A stretch of DNA of 64,000 bases from Chryseobacterium ureilyticum. GTDB taxonomy: Bacteria > Bacteroidota > Bacteroidia > Flavobacteriales > Weeksellaceae. The notes beneath the pieces were generated by a model, which had not been told where the DNA came from, did not search any database, and worked only from the letters and a program-made list of their open reading frames with translations. A program made the translations under genes and the position numbers. The DNA is taken from the NCBI RefSeq assembly GCF_900156735.1, contig NZ_FTOL01000001.1, positions 1,302,001-1,366,000 on the forward strand, written 5' to 3'. Shown here in pieces: positions 62,001 through 64,000 of the stretch. Each line of letters begins with the position of its first letter. Positions within the stretch are counted from its first letter, which is position 1.

Positions 62001-62112
62001 TATCTGTCAGCACCAGTTCTGTAATATCTAACTCATGAGCCTGTTTCACCAATTCTTCTATGGATAAGGTTCCATAGCGAAGACTGTGAAAAGAATGACA
62101 ATTTAAAAACAT
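59059..62112 (-). CDS. dnaE2: Error-prone-type DNA polymerase III alpha subunit (DnaE2-like)
   Basis: A 1017-residue C-family polymerase, shorter than replicative DnaE (about 1,150 or more). The N-terminal PHP domain (MFLNCHSFHSLRYGTLSIEE, LTDINTITGI) is present. Catalytic acids are in RKSPPDFDIDWSWQNRDAI (DxD) and further on. The HhH region (MSGKGRSIKKLQEVK, AGYSFCKAHSASYAVESYQS) and a C-terminal OB fold follow. It pairs with DinB and AlkB and lacks the features of the replicative enzyme, so damage-induced synthesis is likely. The gene lies 18 bases after dinB. Confidence 0.85.
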   Translation of the reverse strand: MFLNCHSFHSLRYGTLSIEELVKQAHELDITELVLTDINTITGIYDFKKECERVGIKPIAGIEVRNEGKLLYIAIAKEFSGIGEVNIVITEHNCEGKELSEVAPGFENVLVIYPMSNIPAELKENEWIGVRIEELNFLIRPEYQKLICKMVVMHPVTFRTKEEYELHKILRAIDHNTLLSKLTKREICRKSEYFINEQSIADAFERYPQILKNTKEILAECRFEFDFKKVKNKQFYTKSKANDVKLLKRLAYSGLEKRYGNDHEVARKRVEKELKVIDELNFCSYFLITWDIIRYSNSMGFMHVGRGSGANSIVSYCLGITDICPLELDLYFERFLNLNRKSPPDFDIDWSWQNRDAILEYIFDRYGKEHVAFCGTNVEFKYKSIFREVGKVFGLPKEELDELAKKPMIQHDQNEVVQWVHKYGMLLEKFPNQRSMHSCGILISEEPITNYTALEMPPKGFPIVQFDMNVAEDIGLEKFDILSQRGLGTINDTVALIKKTSGIAVDIRDTSLSKDEEKTNEYLAVGRTIGCFYIESPAMRGLLRRLKCDNYRTLVAASSIIRPGVAQSGMMREYIFRHNHPDQFEYFHPVFEEHLKETYGIMVYQEDVLKIAQHFGGLSLADGDILRRAMSGKGRSIKKLQEVKTNFFTSCKEKGHSEIMTAEAYRQIESFAGYSFCKAHSASYAVESYQSLYLKVYYPLEFMVSVINNQGGFYRTEVYIHEAKMSGGNIQVPCINSSEYQTTLKGADIYLGLMLLEGLETRIAHGIVEERETNGIYTSLENFIRRVPIGIETVQILIFIGAFRFTGKPKNELLVEARVLLINFKPENRELMLIEEPVQEFKLPELKREHFEDAFDEIELIGFPVSCTPFDLLKTPYRGSVFVKDLLKFHKQQVKMLAYLISRKHVPTKKGTMYFGTWIDVNGDYFDTAHFPDSLKQYDFQGGGCYLLLGTVEVDFHFPTVTIHKMAKMPMIPDPRYAYDKEKQYDIHRQIKEDVSMTYRKPYPQSHEIGLPRHKMK

Positions 62113-62130
62113 TGTTGAAAGTTTAAAGTT

Positions 62131-63279
62131 CTATTTTTCAAAATCAAAACCTGAAGCTCTACCCAGGGCTCCCATGCCAAAGCGATTCTTCAGGTAATCC
62201 ATGGTCTGATATAAATTCATCTGCTGTTCTGTATCTTCAAACAGATTCATCTGATGGTTCCCATGAACAAGCCCTGTAAATCGTAATCCTACGAGGCGAA
62301 GCCGCATTCTTCTGGTATATGCTTTATTAAATAATTCCAAAGCCACTCTTGATAGAGTATGATCTGCAGAAGTGTAAGAAACCTTGCATTGTTTGGTTTC
62401 CGTATCAAAATTGGCATAACGGATTTTTACAACCACTGTTGAGGTCAGCCATTTTTCCTGTCTTAGCTGATAAGCCAGCTGTTCCGCCATTCCCGATATC
62501 AACCTTTTCAGTTCTACCACATCCATCGTATCATTGGTAAAGGTCCTTTCCGTAGAAATGGACTTTCTTTCCGAATAAGGTACTACAGGGTTCTCATCAA
62601 TACCGTTGGCTTTTTTCCACAGTTCTTTTCCGTTTACACCGATCATTTGCTGTAAAACCAGCACGGGCATTTCAGATAGGGTATGTATGGTACGAATTCC
62701 AATTCTTGATAGTAACTGAAACGTTTTGTCCCCCACCATCGGAATCTTTTTAATAGATAGCGGATTTAAAAAAGGTCTGATATCCAAATCTTTGATTTCC
62801 AGCCTACCCACCGGTTTTGATTCTCCCGTCCCTATTTTTGAAACGGTCTTATTGGCTGACAAAGCAAAACTTATAGGAAGTCCTGCTTCCTTAGTAACAG
62901 CGGATGCAATTTCTTTTGTCCACTGATAACAGCCGAAAAATTTGTCCATTCCTGAAAGATCCAGATAAAATTCATCAATGCTCGCCTTTTCCATTACCGG
63001 AACTCTTTCCTGAATAATTTCGGTCACCGTATGAGATAAATTGGAATACAGTTCATGGTCTCCCCGAATGACTTTTGCATCCGGACATAATCTGAGTGCC
63101 ATTCGAATGGGCATAGCAGATCGCACTCCGAATTTTCTAGCTTCATAGGAGCATGACGCTACTACTCCACGGTCACCACCTCCTATAATAAGAGGAATTC
63201 CGTTAAGCTTGGAGTTATTACGCCTCTCACAGGATACAAAGAATGTATCCAGATCCATATGTACAATCGAACGGTTCAT
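62131..63279 (-). CDS. dinB: Y-family DNA polymerase (DinB/Pol IV-like)
   Basis: A 382-residue translesion polymerase. SIVHMDLDTFFVSCERRNNS gives the first acid pair, SYEARKFGVRSAMPIRMALR the fingers, and KASIDEFYLDLSGMD the second catalytic site (D and E intact). Little-finger features and GRASGFDF at the end follow. Catalytic residues rule out an inactive ImuB. It is the first gene of the minus-strand damage operon. Its promoter region contains two operators shared with the divergent regulator. Confidence 0.92.
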   Translation of the reverse strand: MNRSIVHMDLDTFFVSCERRNNSKLNGIPLIIGGGDRGVVASCSYEARKFGVRSAMPIRMALRLCPDAKVIRGDHELYSNLSHTVTEIIQERVPVMEKASIDEFYLDLSGMDKFFGCYQWTKEIASAVTKEAGLPISFALSANKTVSKIGTGESKPVGRLEIKDLDIRPFLNPLSIKKIPMVGDKTFQLLSRIGIRTIHTLSEMPVLVLQQMIGVNGKELWKKANGIDENPVVPYSERKSISTERTFTNDTMDVVELKRLISGMAEQLAYQLRQEKWLTSTVVVKIRYANFDTETKQCKVSYTSADHTLSRVALELFNKAYTRRMRLRLVGLRFTGLVHGNHQMNLFEDTEQQMNLYQTMDYLKNRFGMGALGRASGFDFEK

Positions 63280-63283
63280 GTTA

Positions 63284-63291
63284 CAAAATTA
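63284..63291 (-). promoter_or_regulatory. Bacteroidota -7 box of the dinB operon
   Basis: The minus strand reads TAATTTTG, matching TAnnTTTG, 5 bases before the start codon. The start would be close to or at the ATG, so a leaderless or very short leader is implied; the assignment is tentative. Confidence 0.35.
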
Positions 63292-63306
63292 GATACATAT
63301 TGTATC
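63292..63306. promoter_or_regulatory. Operator 1, GATACA-N3-TGTATC
   Basis: A perfect 6-bp inverted repeat with a 3-base spacer, identical in arms to operator 2 and located 33 bp from it (three helical turns). It overlaps the dinB promoter and is a likely binding site for the divergent XRE/S24 regulator. Confidence 0.75.
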
Positions 63307-63314
63307 TTTTTAAC

Positions 63315-63322
63315 TATATTTG
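63315..63322 (+). promoter_or_regulatory. Bacteroidota -7 box of the XRE/S24 regulator gene
   Basis: TATATTTG matches TAnnTTTG. It lies between the two operators and 18 bases before the ATG, so repressor bound at operator 2 would block it. Confidence 0.5.
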
Positions 63323-63324
63323 CA

Positions 63325-63339
63325 GATACAATTTGTATC
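63325..63339. promoter_or_regulatory. Operator 2, GATACA-N3-TGTATC
   Basis: A perfect 6-bp inverted repeat, ending one base before the ATG of the regulator gene. Its arms are identical to operator 1. Likely autoregulatory site. Confidence 0.75.
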
Positions 63340-63340
63340 A

Positions 63341-64000
63341 ATGTCAATTTTTTCAGATAATATCAGGTTTTTAAGAACTCAGAAAAAAATTTCCCAGCAG
63401 GAACTTGCGGATAAAATTATGCTGAGCAGAGTCCGGTATTCCAAATACGAGGATGGACGTTCAGAAGCTCCTTATGAAATATTGATCAGAATTTCAAAGT
63501 ATTTCAATTTGAGTATTGATCTGCTCCTCACCGTTGATATCCGAAAGTATCCATTGGAGGATATCTTGAAACTTCCGGATAATAGAATTGTCCTACCTGT
63601 TGTTGTGGATCAGTTAGGAAACAACAGCATTGAAATCATCCCACAAAAAGCATCAATGGGCTATTTATCCGGCTACAGTGATCCAGAATATATTGAAGGG
63701 CTGCAAAGAATCTCACTTCCTTTTTTAACGAATGGAAAATACCGGGCTTTTCCAGCCCATGGAGATTCCATGCCCCCTTTTAAGGATGGATCTTACATTA
63801 TCGGCAAATATGTTGAAAATATAGACGATCTGAAACCTGATAAAAGCTACATATTTGTGACCCTCAATGATGGGATTTCTTACAAGAGATTCACTGCCCG
63901 GCAAAGTAAATCTATTACTGTAGCGGCAGATAATCCATTCTATGAACCTTATGATATTCCCTTAGAAGAAATTGTTGAAGTCTGGCAGTATGCTTCAGGA
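63341..64000 (+). CDS. LexA-like XRE/S24 regulator (3' end cut by window)
   Basis: The 220 visible codons encode an N-terminal XRE helix-turn-helix (NIRFLRTQKKISQQELADKI then MLSRVRYSKYEDGRSEAPYE) and a peptidase S24 domain (GYLSGYSDPEYIEGL with FPAHGDSMPPFKDGSYIIGK, where GDSMPPF holds the catalytic Ser). The Lys partner is in GISYKRF. Such proteins cleave themselves when RecA filaments form, lifting repression. It is divergent from the dinB-dnaE2-alkB operon and probably its repressor. It differs from classical LexA in having an XRE head instead of the winged LexA head. The C-terminal end is outside the window. Confidence 0.88.
   Translation, partial: MSIFSDNIRFLRTQKKISQQELADKIMLSRVRYSKYEDGRSEAPYEILIRISKYFNLSIDLLLTVDIRKYPLEDILKLPDNRIVLPVVVDQLGNNSIEIIPQKASMGYLSGYSDPEYIEGLQRISLPFLTNGKYRAFPAHGDSMPPFKDGSYIIGKYVENIDDLKPDKSYIFVTLNDGISYKRFTARQSKSITVAADNPFYEPYDIPLEEIVEVWQYASG

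Overview
The window is a 64 kb chromosomal piece of an AT-rich member of the Bacteroidota, most likely a Chryseobacterium-like Flavobacteriales. Signs of this are Bacteroidota-type promoter boxes (TAnnTTTG), a type IX secretion sorting-tail fragment, PAS-rich hybrid kinases, a Flavobacteriales-style photolyase/DUF2256/DUF2805 cluster, and very few Shine-Dalgarno sequences. No tRNA, rRNA, CRISPR array or complete insertion sequence was seen.

Region 1 (1-15.9 kb, all minus strand) is an exopolysaccharide locus with its own control module. In transcription order it holds a sigma-54 response regulator, a FIST-domain sensor, a GAF/PAS hybrid histidine kinase with receiver and Hpt domains, a single-domain receiver, an outer-membrane export lipoprotein (Wza-like), a chain-length/co-polymerase protein (Wzc-like with a degenerate kinase domain), a flippase (Wzx), a GT4 glycosyltransferase, a polymerase/ligase (Wzy), an unusual APH-nucleotidyltransferase-TMPK fusion, and an acyltransferase cut by the window edge.

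Region 2 (16-29.5 kb) is accessory and decayed. It has a secreted protein with eight 17-residue YadA-head-like repeats, a serine hydrolase lipoprotein, a MaoC-like protein, a cold-shock protein and a GT14 glycosyltransferase. Among them lie many gene fragments: a tail-fibre C-terminus, a TolC-like C-terminus, Crp and XseA pieces, a GNAT piece, a PH-like membrane gene with a nonsense codon, an RhlE helicase missing its second half, and an araC 3' end.

Region 3 (23.6-40.8 kb) contains two paralogous modules. Module A is araC / small 88-aa protein / CinA-like protein. Module B is cupin / 76-aa protein / 265-aa helical protein / small 87-aa protein / maoC. The small protein, which begins MKTI(H/Y)LF, occurs four times and is the only part common to both modules. 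The 23.6-26 kb copy is a chimera of A and B with a readable junction near 25,065. Between the modules lie a GH130/glycosyltransferase operon, a ChaA-like antiporter and a CsbD-like stress protein with a decayed duplicate.

Region 4 (41.3-47.5 kb) is a minus-strand redox operon: two old-yellow-enzyme family oxidoreductases, an SDR, an ABM monooxygenase-like protein and two NTF2-like proteins. An NmrA-like protein and an AraC regulator lie upstream. Region 5 (48.3-57 kb) is a light/UV cluster: SDR-DUF2867 and GTP cyclohydrolase II diverge from a TetR, a UbiB-type kinase, a DUF2256 protein, a cry-DASH, a PhrB-like protein lacking its Fe-S cysteines, a DUF2805 protein, an SDR and a MarR-like regulator. 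Region 6 (58.4-64 kb) is a damage-response mutagenesis cassette (DinB, DnaE-type polymerase, AlkB) diverging from a LexA-like XRE/S24 regulator, with two identical-pattern palindromic operators between them.

A dispersed repeat, usually followed by a terminator-like hairpin, occurs five times in one orientation (16.4, 29.6, 41.2, 47.9 and 57.0 kb), mostly at the borders between these blocks. Its reverse strand looks like a conserved short coding remnant.
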